From assembly GCA_007133145.1 (NCBI GenBank), contig SLNF01000227.1:1-14327 (forward strand): DNA of 14,327 nt, read 5' to 3'. This stretch comes from Nitriliruptorales bacterium (GTDB lineage: Bacteria; Actinomycetota; Nitriliruptoria; Euzebyales; Egibacteraceae). The notes under the pieces are model-generated. The model did no database searches and was not told the DNA's origin. It saw only the letters and a program-made list of their open reading frames with translations. The position numbers and the translations under genes were made by a program. This document shows, in pieces, positions 1 to 5,335 of the stretch (position 1 is its first letter; every line of letters starts with the position of its first letter).

Positions 1-270
1 CTGCAGCTGTCGGGCAAGCGCCTCGTCTTCCTCGCCGAGTGCCTCGCCGACCTCGCGGCGCGGCGGGAGGTCGAGGTGCTGCGCGGGCCACCGGCCGAGG
101 CGCTCGCCGGCCGGGCGCTCGCGACGACGTTCGCGCCGGTGCCGGGATGGCGCCGACGCGCCGCTGCGCTCGCACCCTTCGCGCTGCACCCGTGGCGCTG
201 GCTCGTGCGGCCCCACGGCGGCCCGGTGACCTCCTACACCGCCTGGGCCAAGCGCGCGGGGCTGCGGTGA
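1..270 (+). CDS. Putative photolyase/cryptochrome-related protein, C-terminal 89 residues (5' partial)
   Basis: The reading frame is open from the first base of the window and ends with TGA at 268-270, so only the C-terminal 89 residues are visible. They start LQLSGKRLVFLAECLADLAA and continue with a basic stretch (GWRRRAAALAP), HPWRWLVRPHGG near residue 65 and a final SYTAWAKRAGLR. The arrangement, a helix after 'GKR' followed by a beta strand with EVEVLRG, resembles the end of the Rossmann-like N-terminal domain of deoxyribodipyrimidine photolyases and of short photolyase-like proteins. No FAD-binding or catalytic domain follows, so a full photolyase is not encoded here. The next gene starts inside this stop codon (GTGA overlap), which implies coupled expression. 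The family call is from memory of similar sequences; it could be another Rossmann-fold protein. Confidence 0.45.
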   Translation: MQLSGKRLVFLAECLADLAARREVEVLRGPPAEALAGRALATTFAPVPGWRRRAAALAPFALHPWRWLVRPHGGPVTSYTAWAKRAGLR

Positions 271-980
271 GCACGCCGACGAAGCCGTGCGCGGTGTGCG
301 GGCGGACGATCACCTGGCGGCGGCGATGGGCTCGCGACTGGGAGGAGGTGCGCTACTGCTCGCAGGCCTGCCGTCGACGCCGCCGTGCGGCCCGCGAAGG
401 CCTCGAGGAGGCCGATCCGCCTGCGCCGCGTCGAGGGTCCCTGAGCAGGCGAACGCGCGGGCGGCCTCACGGCCACCCGCGCGTGGGTCTGCCGGATCGT
501 GGGCTAGGCGTCGATGACGCCCTTGCCGATCTCGATCTTGCGCGGCTTGCGCTCCTCGGGGTGCGGGATCTTCAGCTCGAGCACGCCGTCGTCGAACGTC
601 GCCTCGATGGCGTCGGGGTTCGTGCCTTCCGGCAGGCTGAAGCTGCGCTCGAAGCGGCCGTAGGCGCGCTCCCGGCGGATCCATGCGTCCTCGGCGACCT
701 CGTCGCCCACGGTGCGCTCACCCGAGATCGTGAGCATCCCGTCGTGGGCGGAGACGTCGACGTCCTCCTGCTTCATCCCCGGCAACTCGACGCGCACGAC
801 GGTGCCGTCGTCGGTGCGGAAGGCGTCGATCGCCGGCAGGAGCGAGCCGCTGCGGCCCATGCCGCTCGAACGGGTGAAGGCCTCGTTCATGTCGCGCTGG
901 AGCGAGGCGAGCTCACCCCACGGGTCCCAACGAAGCAGTGCCATGGTCAACCTCCTCGACTCGGTTCGGCTTATATCTGA
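267..980 (+). CDS. DUF2256-type zinc-ribbon-like protein with an anomalous open 3' extension (probable frameshift)
   Basis: GTG at 267 overlaps the stop of the upstream gene by 4 nt. The first about 43 residues match the DUF2256 pattern: CAVCG, then TWRRRWARDWEEVRYCS, then CRRRRR, giving a Cys-X2-Cys...Cys-X3-Cys set that could bind a metal. The function of the family is unknown. Such proteins are normally 45-60 residues, or about 150 when fused to DUF3253. Here the frame has no stop until 978-980, which would give 237 residues, of which everything after about residue 45 is low-complexity Arg/Gly/Asp-rich and, beyond 504, simply antisense to hsp20. A TGA in the next frame (442-444) sits 8 bp before a strong hairpin, so the intact gene probably ended near 444 and a 1-nt indel (natural or a sequencing error) opened the frame. 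The domain call is good; the end is not. Confidence 0.5.
   Translation: MSTPTKPCAVCGRTITWRRRWARDWEEVRYCSQACRRRRRAAREGLEEADPPAPRRGSLSRRTRGRPHGHPRVGLPDRGLGVDDALADLDLARLALLGVRDLQLEHAVVERRLDGVGVRAFRQAEAALEAAVGALPADPCVLGDLVAHGALTRDREHPVVGGDVDVLLLHPRQLDAHDGAVVGAEGVDRRQERAAAAHAARTGEGLVHVALERGELTPRVPTKQCHGQPPRLGSAYI
453..484 (-). terminator. Terminator-like hairpin between convergent genes, downstream of hsp20
   Basis: Positions 453-466 and 471-484 form a 14-bp stem around a 4-nt loop. The only imperfection is C/A on the plus strand, which becomes a G-U wobble in the minus-strand transcript, where the loop reads GUGA, a GNRA-type tetraloop. The minus-strand copy lies 19 nt after the hsp20 stop and is followed by UUCGCCU, so only a weak U-tract. 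The better pairing on the minus strand favours hsp20 as the main user, but it could stop transcription from both sides. Confidence 0.65.
504..944 (-). CDS. hsp20: Hsp20/alpha-crystallin family small heat-shock protein
   Basis: This 146-residue protein is an ATP-independent holdase chaperone that binds unfolding proteins in the cytoplasm as an oligomer. The N-terminal arm MALLRWDPWGELASLQRDMN and the following Phe/Arg segment are typical of bacterial class A Hsp20. The alpha-crystallin domain runs from about residue 37 to 133: VVRVELPGMKQEDVDVSAHD, LTISGER, ERAYGRFERSFSLPEG and DGVLELKIPHPE, followed by a short basic tail KPRKIEIGKGVIDA. ATG at 944 is chosen because AGGAGG lies 6 nt upstream and the protein then begins exactly at the family start; the longer open frame to 1085 adds non-conserved residues and would cover the promoter. 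It stands alone downstream of the mrp operon, with its own promoter, a CIRCE-like repeat and a terminator. Confidence 0.95.
   Translation of the reverse strand: MALLRWDPWGELASLQRDMNEAFTRSSGMGRSGSLLPAIDAFRTDDGTVVRVELPGMKQEDVDVSAHDGMLTISGERTVGDEVAEDAWIRRERAYGRFERSFSLPEGTNPDAIEATFDDGVLELKIPHPEERKPRKIEIGKGVIDA
951..956 (-). promoter_or_regulatory. Shine-Dalgarno of hsp20 (AGGAGG)
   Basis: The minus strand reads AGGAGG followed by TTGACC and the ATG at 944, a 6-nt spacing. This is one of the strongest ribosome-binding sites in the window and decides the hsp20 start. Confidence 0.85.
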
Positions 981-998
981 CAGTCTCAGACTCAACTC
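970..998 (-). promoter_or_regulatory. Candidate hsp20 promoter
   Basis: On the minus strand a TATAAG hexamer (975 to 970) is a fair -10 in an unusually AT-rich patch, 25 nt upstream of the start codon. At 17-bp spacing the -35 would be GAGTTG (998 to 993), a weak match to TTGACA; a TTGAGT lies 3 nt closer. The perfect short repeat AGTCT-C-AGACT (982-992) lies between the two boxes. No other AT-rich element is seen in the 945-1196 gap. Confidence 0.4.
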
Positions 999-1011
999 GT
1001 CGTAGTCGAGT
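995..1011. promoter_or_regulatory. CIRCE-like inverted repeat upstream of hsp20
   Basis: ACTCG (995-999) and CGAGT (1007-1011) are perfect inverted arms, that is ACTC-N9-GAGT. This is the core spacing of the CIRCE element bound by the HrcA repressor (TTAGCACTC-N9-GAGTGCTAA). On the minus strand the left arm extends to CAACACTC, 6 of 9 matches to consensus, while the right arm GAGTTGAGT matches only in its first four bases. It overlaps the presumed -35 of hsp20, a reasonable place for a repressor. The match is degenerate, and no hrcA or hspR gene is in view. Confidence 0.35.
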
Positions 1012-1125
1012 GTTGCCACATCTTGGCCCGGTAAACACCGACGGCGGGGTGGGAGGCGACGCGTCGCGATGTCGGGCCACGCCACGCGGACGTCCCCGGC
1101 CAGGGTGACCGGGTCGCCGTGCCCC

Positions 1126-1156
1126 GGGCCCGGCCGCCCGGACGCCAGCCGGGCCC
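1126..1156 (-). terminator. GC-rich hairpin downstream of operon 1 (distal)
   Basis: GGGCCCGG (1126-1133) and CCGGGCCC (1149-1156) are perfect 8-bp arms around a 15-nt loop. It is the second of two hairpins after the mrpD stop and lies before the hsp20 promoter. There is no U-tract, as is common for actinobacterial terminators, so its role is inferred from position. Confidence 0.4.
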
Positions 1157-1162
1157 AGAGGA

Positions 1163-1191
1163 CCGGGAGCGTGAGGGCACGCGGCTCCCGG
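1163..1191 (-). terminator. GC-rich hairpin directly after the last gene of operon 1
   Basis: CCGGGAGC (1163-1170) and GCTCCCGG (1184-1191) are perfect 8-bp arms, with GTG/CAC able to pair further inside the loop. It starts 5 nt past the mrpD stop codon. The following minus-strand bases (TCCTCT) give only a weak pyrimidine tract. It probably ends the operon 1 transcript together with the next hairpin. Confidence 0.5.
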
Positions 1192-1196
1192 GACGG

Positions 1197-2675
1197 TCAG
1201 CGCCCGGGCAGCAGGGTCTCGGCGACCGGCGCGAGGAGCGCGTCGACGATCCAGACGTTGGCGAGGAAGATCACGAGCAGGCTCCCCGCGAGGAGCACGA
1301 CCGGCCCGAGGATGCGCGGGCCGGGCTCGTGGGCTTCCTCGAGCTTGGGGTCGGTGACCTCACCGGTGAAGATGCGCTCGATGAGCCGAACGAAGTACAC
1401 CGCGGTGAGCAGGCTCGAGCCGACGATGACGACGGCGACCGGCCACCGACCCCCTTCGATCGCGCCGAGGGCGAGGTAGAACTTCGAGATGAAGCCCGCA
1501 GTGGGGGGCAACCCGACCATCGACACCGCCATGATCGCGAAGCCGCTCATGAGCAGGGGCATCTTGCGCCCGAGCCCGCTCATGCGCGGGATCTCCTTGA
1601 TCTTCGTCTGGGCGTAGATCCCGCCGGCGATGAAGAAGAGCCCGCTCTTCATCACCGCGTGGTTGAGGATGTGCAGCAGCGCGCCGATGAGCGCGATGGG
1701 ATTGGCGAGGCCGATGCCGACCCCGATGTAGCCGAGTTGGGCGACCGTCGAGTAGGCGAGCAGGCGCTTGAAGTCGGTCTGCAGGATCGCCATGACCGAG
1801 CCGACGAGGATCCCCGCCGCGCCGAACCACGTCAGCAGCTCGGCGATCGGCAGGTCGTCGGCGACGAGGCCGGGGCCGAAGACTCCGTAGTTGATGCGGA
1901 TGATCGCGTAGGCGCCCGCCTTGACCTGCACCGCGGCGAGCAGCGCCGCGATCGCCGGCGGGGCGTTGGTGTGGGCGTCGGGCAGCCACACGTGCAGGGG
2001 GAAGAGCGCCATCTTCACGCCGAGGCCTACGGTGATGAGCGCCGCCGCGGCGGCGATCGTGGGCGAGTCGGCCACCGCCGGCAGGAGGCCGGCGACGTCG
2101 GCCATGTTCAGCGAGCCGGTCATGAAGTAGATGAAGCCGACGCCGAGGAGGTAGAGCCCGCTGCCGGCCGTGCCGAGCAGGAGGTAGCGGAAGCTCGCGA
2201 AGACCGCGCGGTCCCCACCGAGGGCGACGAGGGCATAGGTCGAGATCGCGTAGATCTCGAGGAAGACGAAGAGGTGGAAGAGGTCGCCGCTCACGACGAC
2301 GCCGAGCAGCCCCGTGAGGAGCAGGCACATGAGCCCGTAGGCCGGCAACCCCGCCCTCGGCACGAAGCCGAGCCCGGCCTTGGCGGGGTAGAGCACCGCG
2401 AGCAGGCCGATCCCGGCGATGACGACCGCGAGGAAGCCCGACAGCGGGTCGAGGACGTACTCGATGCCGATGGGGGGCGGCCAGCCCCCGACCTCGTGGC
2501 GCAGCGGCGCGCCGTCGATGACCTGCGCCAGGCCCGTGAGCGCGATGCCGAGCGCACCGGCCATGCCGAGGGTCGCCACGACCTGGGCGGCCGCGGGTCG
2601 GTAGAGGCCGACGAGCACCGCGAGGACACCGGCGATGAGCGGGACGATCGGCAGGAGGACCGGCAGCGCGCTCAT
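1197..2675 (-). CDS. mrpD: Mrp-type antiporter subunit MrpD (MbhH-like), operon 1
   Basis: This 492-residue polytopic membrane protein of the NuoL/M/N proton-pump family has the usual length for MrpD/MbhH, with about 14 helices. The proton-path residues of the family are present: Glu140 in FVFLEIYAIS (TM5), Lys221 in GLGVKMALFPLHVWLPDAH (TM7), Lys252 in VKAGAYAIIR (TM8), His335/His339/Lys343 in the HILNHAVMK segment and Lys398 in GFISKFYLALG (TM12). The motif around PLHVWLPDAHTNAPPAIAALL is closer to MbhH and MrpD than to NuoL. ATG at 2675 overlaps the mrpC stop (ATGA). It is the last gene of operon 1, the place mbhH occupies just before the hydrogenase genes in archaeal mbh operons; here hairpins follow instead. 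Confidence 0.93.
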   Translation of the reverse strand: MSALPVLLPIVPLIAGVLAVLVGLYRPAAAQVVATLGMAGALGIALTGLAQVIDGAPLRHEVGGWPPPIGIEYVLDPLSGFLAVVIAGIGLLAVLYPAKAGLGFVPRAGLPAYGLMCLLLTGLLGVVVSGDLFHLFVFLEIYAISTYALVALGGDRAVFASFRYLLLGTAGSGLYLLGVGFIYFMTGSLNMADVAGLLPAVADSPTIAAAAALITVGLGVKMALFPLHVWLPDAHTNAPPAIAALLAAVQVKAGAYAIIRINYGVFGPGLVADDLPIAELLTWFGAAGILVGSVMAILQTDFKRLLAYSTVAQLGYIGVGIGLANPIALIGALLHILNHAVMKSGLFFIAGGIYAQTKIKEIPRMSGLGRKMPLLMSGFAIMAVSMVGLPPTAGFISKFYLALGAIEGGRWPVAVVIVGSSLLTAVYFVRLIERIFTGEVTDPKLEEAHEPGPRILGPVVLLAGSLLVIFLANVWIVDALLAPVAETLLPGR

Positions 2676-3133
2676 GCGCCGTCCTCCCCGTCCCCGTCGT
2701 CCCCACCGCCAGAGGAGGCCTGGGCCGGCTCGTCGAGGGCATGGCCGCGACGCCCGGCGCGCGGTGACCCGGAGAGCCGCGCGACGACCTCGTTCTCCTC
2801 GAGCGTCCCGTGCGCCTGGTAGATGCGGACGAGCAGCGCGAGCCCGACGCCGACGATGCCCACGCCGACGACGATCGCGGTGAGGATGAGCAGGTGCGGC
2901 AGGGGGTCGACGTAGCGGGTGGCGTCGACGCCGTACGCCGGGGTGATGATCGGCGCCGTCGCGTCGTCCTTGACGCTGCCCTCGATGAAGAAGAGGTAGA
3001 TCGCCGTCGTGAAGATCGTCATGCCCACGAGCTTCTTCGCGAGGTTGCGCATCGCGAACATCCCGTAGAGGCCGATCGAGAGCAGCGCGAGGACGAAGAA
3101 GTAGACGTAGCGGTCGGCGAAGAACTCAGCCAT
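2672..3133 (-). CDS. mrpC: Mrp-type antiporter subunit MrpC (MbhG/NuoK-like), operon 1
   Basis: This 153-residue protein with three predicted helices (about 10-28, 31-51 and 80-104) belongs to the NuoK/MrpC/MbhG family, which links the MrpA and MrpD pumps in the membrane arm. Family features are the GMFAMRNLAKKLVGM segment and PIITPAYGVD...YVDPLPHLLILTAIVVG between helices 2 and 3. It is longer than the usual 110-120 residues because of a C-terminal cytoplasmic tail (about 106-153) ending in Gly/Asp/Glu repeats with no fold that I recognise. ATG at 3133 overlaps the mrpB stop by 8 nt, with GGGGAG upstream, and its own stop overlaps the mrpD start (ATGA). Confidence 0.92.
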   Translation of the reverse strand: MAEFFADRYVYFFVLALLSIGLYGMFAMRNLAKKLVGMTIFTTAIYLFFIEGSVKDDATAPIITPAYGVDATRYVDPLPHLLILTAIVVGVGIVGVGLALLVRIYQAHGTLEENEVVARLSGSPRAGRRGHALDEPAQASSGGGDDGDGEDGA

Positions 3134-3566
3134 CGACGGGACTCCCCGCGAGCTCGTCGTAGATGAGCACCATCGCGCCGAAGACCGCGAGGCCGACGGC
3201 GACCTCGACGACGAGGATGCCGAGGTAGCGCAGCCGGCTCGCGGCGAGCTCGCCGACCTCGACGGCGGCGTAGTCGAGGAACGCGCCACCGGCGAGCACC
3301 GCGGCGAGGCCGGTGAGGGCGAAGGCGAGCATGCCCGCGACGGCGGTGAGCGGGCCGAGCTCACGCGACACCGAGCCGAAGGCGATGCGGCTCTCGAGCG
3401 TGAGCCGGGGCAGGATCACGCCGACGGCGAGGACGACGCCGCCGGCGAAGCCACCGCCCGGCCCGTAGTGGCCGTGGGCGATGATGTAGAGGCCGAACAT
3501 CGCGATGAACGGGCTGAGGAGCCCGCCGACGGTGCGCACGACCTCGCTGGGGTAGGCGCCGGTCAT
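3126..3566 (-). CDS. mrpB: Mrp-type antiporter subunit MrpB (MbhF-like), operon 1
   Basis: This 146-residue membrane protein has four predicted helices. The MrpB/MbhF signature is clear at residues 31-43, HGHYGPGGGFAGG, right after the first helix (LLSPFIAMFGLYIIA). A second hydrophobic pair lies at about 68-94, and the last helix (about 113-136) follows a loop with DYAAVEVGELAAS. MrpB is an essential membrane-arm subunit next to the MbhD/E part of MrpA. Start ATG at 3566 overlaps the preceding stop (ATGA). The length is normal for a free-standing MrpB, so it is not fused to MrpA as in some actinobacteria. Confidence 0.94.
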   Translation of the reverse strand: MTGAYPSEVVRTVGGLLSPFIAMFGLYIIAHGHYGPGGGFAGGVVLAVGVILPRLTLESRIAFGSVSRELGPLTAVAGMLAFALTGLAAVLAGGAFLDYAAVEVGELAASRLRYLGILVVEVAVGLAVFGAMVLIYDELAGSPVDG

Positions 3567-4105
3567 CCGAGCTCCTCCTGCTCGCGGGCGCGCAGCACGA
3601 GCGCGGCGCCGAGGGCGGCGGTGACGATGACGAGGGTCTCCCCGAGGGTGTCCTGCGAGCGGTAGTCCGCGAGCAGCGCGGTGACGACGTTCGGCGTCTC
3701 GGTGTCCTCGAGGGACTGCTCGAGGTAGACCGGTCCGACGCCCTGGTGGGCCGGGGCGAGCGGGTCACCCTTGTCGGGCAGCCCGGTGCTCGCGTAGAGC
3801 ATGAGCGCGAGGAACGCCGCGAGGACCGGCAGGGTCGACCAGCGCCGCCGCGAGGAGTCGAGGACGTCGGCCCGGCGACTCGTCGTGAGGATCGCAGCGA
3901 TGAAGAGCACGCCGGTGACCCCCGCCCCGAGGACCGCCTCGACGAGCGCGACATCGACGGCGACCGCGCCGGCGAAGATGAGCGCGACGAGGAGGCTGTA
4001 GGCGGCGAGCAGCGCCACCGCCGCGAGGAGGTCGCGCACCTTGAGCGCGAGCACCGCGGTGACGATGACGATGACGAAGAGCAGGACGTCGACTTCGAGG
4101 ATCAC
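3563..4105 (-). CDS. Free-standing MbhD-MbhE protein (C-terminal part of MrpA as a separate gene)
   Basis: This 180-residue membrane protein corresponds to the C-terminal region of MrpA without its NuoL-like pump. Residues about 5-75 form an MbhD (DUF4040-type) domain with VALVEAVLGAGVTGVLF, whose Glu56 is the conserved acidic residue of this segment. After a linker, residues about 128-172 form the MbhE part: PNVVTALLADYRSQDTLGET followed by a last helix. The start is GTG at 4105, overlapping the mrpG stop as GTGA; no ATG lies nearby in frame. In archaeal mbh operons mbhD and mbhE lie exactly here, between mbhC (mrpG) and mbhF (mrpB). In operon 2 the equivalent segment is fused to the end of MrpA. 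The family contributes the Na+/H+ path between the pump and the small subunits. Confidence 0.9.
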   Translation of the reverse strand: MILEVDVLLFVIVIVTAVLALKVRDLLAAVALLAAYSLLVALIFAGAVAVDVALVEAVLGAGVTGVLFIAAILTTSRRADVLDSSRRRWSTLPVLAAFLALMLYASTGLPDKGDPLAPAHQGVGPVYLEQSLEDTETPNVVTALLADYRSQDTLGETLVIVTAALGAALVLRAREQEELG

Positions 4106-4452
4106 GTCAGACCCTCCGGTGGCGGCTTGACCGCGCCCTTGCGCGCCCACGGCCGGACCCCGGACTCCCGTCCGGCGCGCACGAGCGCGTGGGCGGCGGT
4201 GGGGTTGGCGAGGACGCTGAAGCCGAGCACGAAGGCGAGGCGGACCGCGGTGTCCCAGGTCAGCCCGGGCACGAAGAAGAGCCCACCGAAGATGAGGATG
4301 AGGCCCAACGTCTCGGACTTCGCGACGGCATGCGTGCGGGTGTAGAGGTCGGGCAGGCGCAGCACGCCGATGACGCTGATGACGAGGAAGGCGAGACCGA
4401 CGCTGATGAGGACGACCGCGACGATCGCCAGCGGGCTGCCGAGGCCGCTCAT
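4102..4452 (-). CDS. mrpG: Mrp-type antiporter subunit MrpG (MbhC-like), operon 1
   Basis: This 116-residue protein with three predicted helices belongs to the MrpG/PhaG/MbhC family, a small membrane subunit of the cation-translocating end of the complex. The hallmark GVLRLPDLYTRTHAVAKSETLG lies at about residues 29-50, just after helix 1, and is followed by LILIFGGLFFVPG and a third helix. ATG at 4452 overlaps the mrpF stop (ATGA). The C-terminal tail (about 92-116) is short and basic. Size and motif are normal for the family. Confidence 0.94.
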   Translation of the reverse strand: MSGLGSPLAIVAVVLISVGLAFLVISVIGVLRLPDLYTRTHAVAKSETLGLILIFGGLFFVPGLTWDTAVRLAFVLGFSVLANPTAAHALVRAGRESGVRPWARKGAVKPPPEGLT

Positions 4453-4733
4453 GAGCGCTCCACCGCCTCGTCGTCGTCGCGACGCTCGACGTACTTGCCG
4501 AGCGCGATCGGCAGGAGGAAGGCAAGCAGCGCGAAGCCGATCGCGATGTCGAGGAAGAGCACCGGTCGCTCGAAGAAGAACCCCATGAGGACGAGCGCGA
4601 TGACGCCGTTGACGCTGACGAGCGCCACGGAGACGAGGCGGTCGAAGACCGTCGGGCCGGCGTAGACCCGCCAGAGCGTCAGGAGGATCACCCCGGCGAC
4701 GATGAGCAGCGCGGCGAGCAGGAACGTCGTCAT
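4449..4733 (-). CDS. mrpF: Mrp-type antiporter subunit MrpF (MbhB-like), operon 1
   Basis: This 94-residue protein has three predicted helices, the normal size for MrpF/PhaF/MbhB. The family motif GPTVFDR at about residues 26-32 carries the conserved Asp31 at the helix 1-2 junction, followed by LVSVALVSVNGVIALV and a helix with FLDIAIGFALLAFL. ATG at 4733 overlaps the mrpE stop (ATGA). MrpF packs with MrpE and MrpG at the Na+-translocating side of the complex. The C-terminus is charged (ERRDDDEAVERS). Confidence 0.94.
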   Translation of the reverse strand: MTTFLLAALLIVAGVILLTLWRVYAGPTVFDRLVSVALVSVNGVIALVLMGFFFERPVLFLDIAIGFALLAFLLPIALGKYVERRDDDEAVERS

Positions 4734-5335
4734 CGGCGGCGTGGCACCTCCTCGGCGGCCGGCTCCCAGACGACCTCGGGGGGCGGTGCGGGGTCCTGGA
4801 GGAAGAGCCGGCCGACGCGGTTCTGCATCTCGCCGCTCACGAGGTCGTCGGCGGCGGCGGGCACGAAGGCGTGGACGATGAACTCCCGGGTGTCGGGGTC
4901 GACGTCGAGGGTGAGCGTGCCGGGCACGAGCGTGATGGAGTTCGCGAGCGTCGTGCGTGCCACCGGGCTCTCGAGGTGGGTGGTAAAGCGCAGGACCGAC
5001 GGCTCGACCGGCAGACGCGGCTGGAGGACGACCCACGCGACCAGGAGCCCGGCCGGGGGGATGCGCGCGAGCAGCCAGAGGACGTAGGCGATGCTGCGCG
5101 CCCAGCGCCGCGGGATCGTCGAGGCGGGGGTGTGTCGGCCGAGGTTCGTCGCGACGTAGCGGTGGGTGAACCACGTCACGAGCGCCGCCGAGGCGACCCC
5201 CATCGCGATGAACAGGGCGTTGTACTGCCCCGAGATCGCGAGCCAGAAGGCGAGCATGAGGACGAACTCGACGGCCATCGAGCCCGGCCCGAGGCCGGGA
5301 CCGCGACCGCGGTCCGGGGAGTGCTGCTGTGGCAT
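4730..5335 (-). CDS. mrpE: Mrp-type antiporter subunit MrpE (MbhA-like), operon 1
   Basis: This 201-residue protein belongs to the MrpE/PhaE/MbhA family. A pair of hydrophobic helices lies at about 22-57, a third at about 82-104, and a cytoplasmic domain with the family signature ANSITLVPGTLTLDV at 131-145 and FIVHAFVP follows. ATG at 5335 shares one base with the upstream stop (TGATG). A second ATG at 5278 (MAVEFVLML) would remove a 19-residue Gly/Arg/Pro-rich leader and give 182 residues; neither start has a strong Shine-Dalgarno, so the start is uncertain. It is the first gene of the block that copies the mbhA-H order. Confidence 0.92.
   Translation of the reverse strand: MPQQHSPDRGRGPGLGPGSMAVEFVLMLAFWLAISGQYNALFIAMGVASAALVTWFTHRYVATNLGRHTPASTIPRRWARSIAYVLWLLARIPPAGLLVAWVVLQPRLPVEPSVLRFTTHLESPVARTTLANSITLVPGTLTLDVDPDTREFIVHAFVPAAADDLVSGEMQNRVGRLFLQDPAPPPEVVWEPAAEEVPRRR

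Noticed and set aside
39..266. Upstream extension of the DUF2256 open frame to ATG 39
   Set aside because: It runs in another frame through the clear end of the first gene and adds only Arg/Ala/Gly-rich residues; GTG 267 with the GTGA overlap fits the domain.
1056..1067. Perfect 12-bp palindrome GCGACGCGTCGC in the gap upstream of hsp20
   Set aside because: Such short GC palindromes are expected by chance in DNA this GC-rich, and it lies away from any promoter element I can identify.
945..1085. N-terminal extension of hsp20 to position 1085
   Set aside because: Residues before MALLRWDPW are not family-like and would cover the Shine-Dalgarno, the -10 and the inverted repeat.
945..1196. HAIR (HspR) operator upstream of hsp20
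   Set aside because: Half-sites resembling ACTCAAG and CTTGAGT are present only in the opposite order and with mismatches; the CIRCE geometry fits better.
1119..2822. Very long plus-strand open frame opposite mrpD/mrpC of operon 1 (also 5329-7170, 7477-9129 and 10357-11919)
   Set aside because: The products are Arg/Asp/Glu/His-rich low-complexity strings antisense to clear membrane-protein genes; they are the expected result of high GC at third positions, not genes.
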